DNA of 7,354 nucleotides from Mycobacterium sp. GTDB taxonomy: Bacteria > Actinomycetota > Actinomycetes > Mycobacteriales > Mycobacteriaceae. Location of the stretch: positions 1 through 7,354 of the forward strand of contig JAHFVB010000250.1 of assembly GCA_023264755.1 (NCBI GenBank), written 5' to 3'. Shown piece by piece: positions 7,235 through 7,354 of this stretch. The notes under the pieces are model-generated. The model ran no database searches. It had not been told where the DNA came from and saw nothing but the letters and a program-made list of their open reading frames with translations. The number at the start of each line of letters is the position of its first letter. The first letter of the stretch is position 1. A program made the translations under genes and the position numbers.

Positions 7235-7354
7235 GCGCGGGCCGACGATGGCCAGCGCGGCGGTCACGGCCGGGTCGAGGATCTCGCGGGCGTCGCCGCC
7301 GGCCTCGACGGTCAGCGCCGTCAACTCGCGCAGGCCGCCGACCAGGACCACGGC
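7220..7354 (-). CDS. C-terminal end of a second TetR-like regulator (partial)
   Basis: The minus strand is open from the window edge to TAG at 7222-7220, giving 44 residues that begin AVVLVGGLRELTALTVEAGG and end in AIVGPRSTQH. The VGGLREL...VEAG...ILDPAVTAALAIV pattern resembles the last two helices of TetR ligand-binding domains common in actinobacteria. Codon use is strongly GC-rich at third positions. It converges on the complete TetR gene and the two reading frames overlap by 15 nt. The family call is tentative because the DNA-binding part lies outside the window. Confidence 0.65.

Overview
The window looks like chromosomal DNA of a high-GC actinobacterium, most likely a nontuberculous Mycobacterium/Mycolicibacterium. 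The reasons are strong G/C bias at third codon positions, several leaderless promoters of the mycobacterial type (TANNNT followed about 7 nt later by the start codon), a FadE-type acyl-CoA dehydrogenase, an F420-class split-barrel protein, and a four-gene set that I recognise as the 3-O-methylmannose polysaccharide (MMP) locus of nontuberculous mycobacteria.

Left part (1-1616): the last codons of an unidentified plus-strand gene (1-60) face a minus-strand transcription unit. That unit holds a 9-codon leaderless mini-ORF (1616-1587) whose stop overlaps the start of a 466-residue acyl-CoA dehydrogenase (1590-190), followed by a possible 27-residue small ORF (184-101). Middle left (1691-2738): two plus-strand genes, each with its own leaderless-type -10 box. 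They encode a small protein with the signature of the papain/C39-like cysteine peptidase fold and a PPOX-class F420-dependent split-barrel protein.

MMP locus (2783-6611): one promoter serves a leaderless 28-residue ORF and then a tightly packed operon: manT (GT4 mannosyltransferase), a class I methyltransferase (probable 3-O-methyltransferase, meT3) and an alpha/alpha-toroid protein (mmpH, the MMP endomannosidase, usually auto-annotated as 'prenyltransferase'). meT1 (the 1-O-methyltransferase) lies opposite and converges on mmpH with a 19-nt gap. Together these genes can account for hydrolysis of MMP into primers, alpha-1,4-mannose elongation, 3-O-methylation and 1-O-methyl capping. Right end (6628-7354): a TetR regulator divergent from meT1, whose 3' end overlaps by 15 nt the 3' end of a second, truncated TetR-like gene on the minus strand.

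The most interesting signal is regulatory. A palindromic box with core ACAC(A/G)TGT lies at the transcription start of three units: the fadE unit, the manT operon and the tetR gene. Its centre is 13.5 nt from the first base of the proposed -10 hexamer in all three, and each time the box contains an ATG or GTG that starts a leaderless ORF. This suggests that the local TetR protein represses itself, the MMP operon and an acyl-CoA dehydrogenase, which would link a fatty-acyl-binding polysaccharide to fatty acid turnover. The box and its geometry are seen directly; the regulator assignment is inference.
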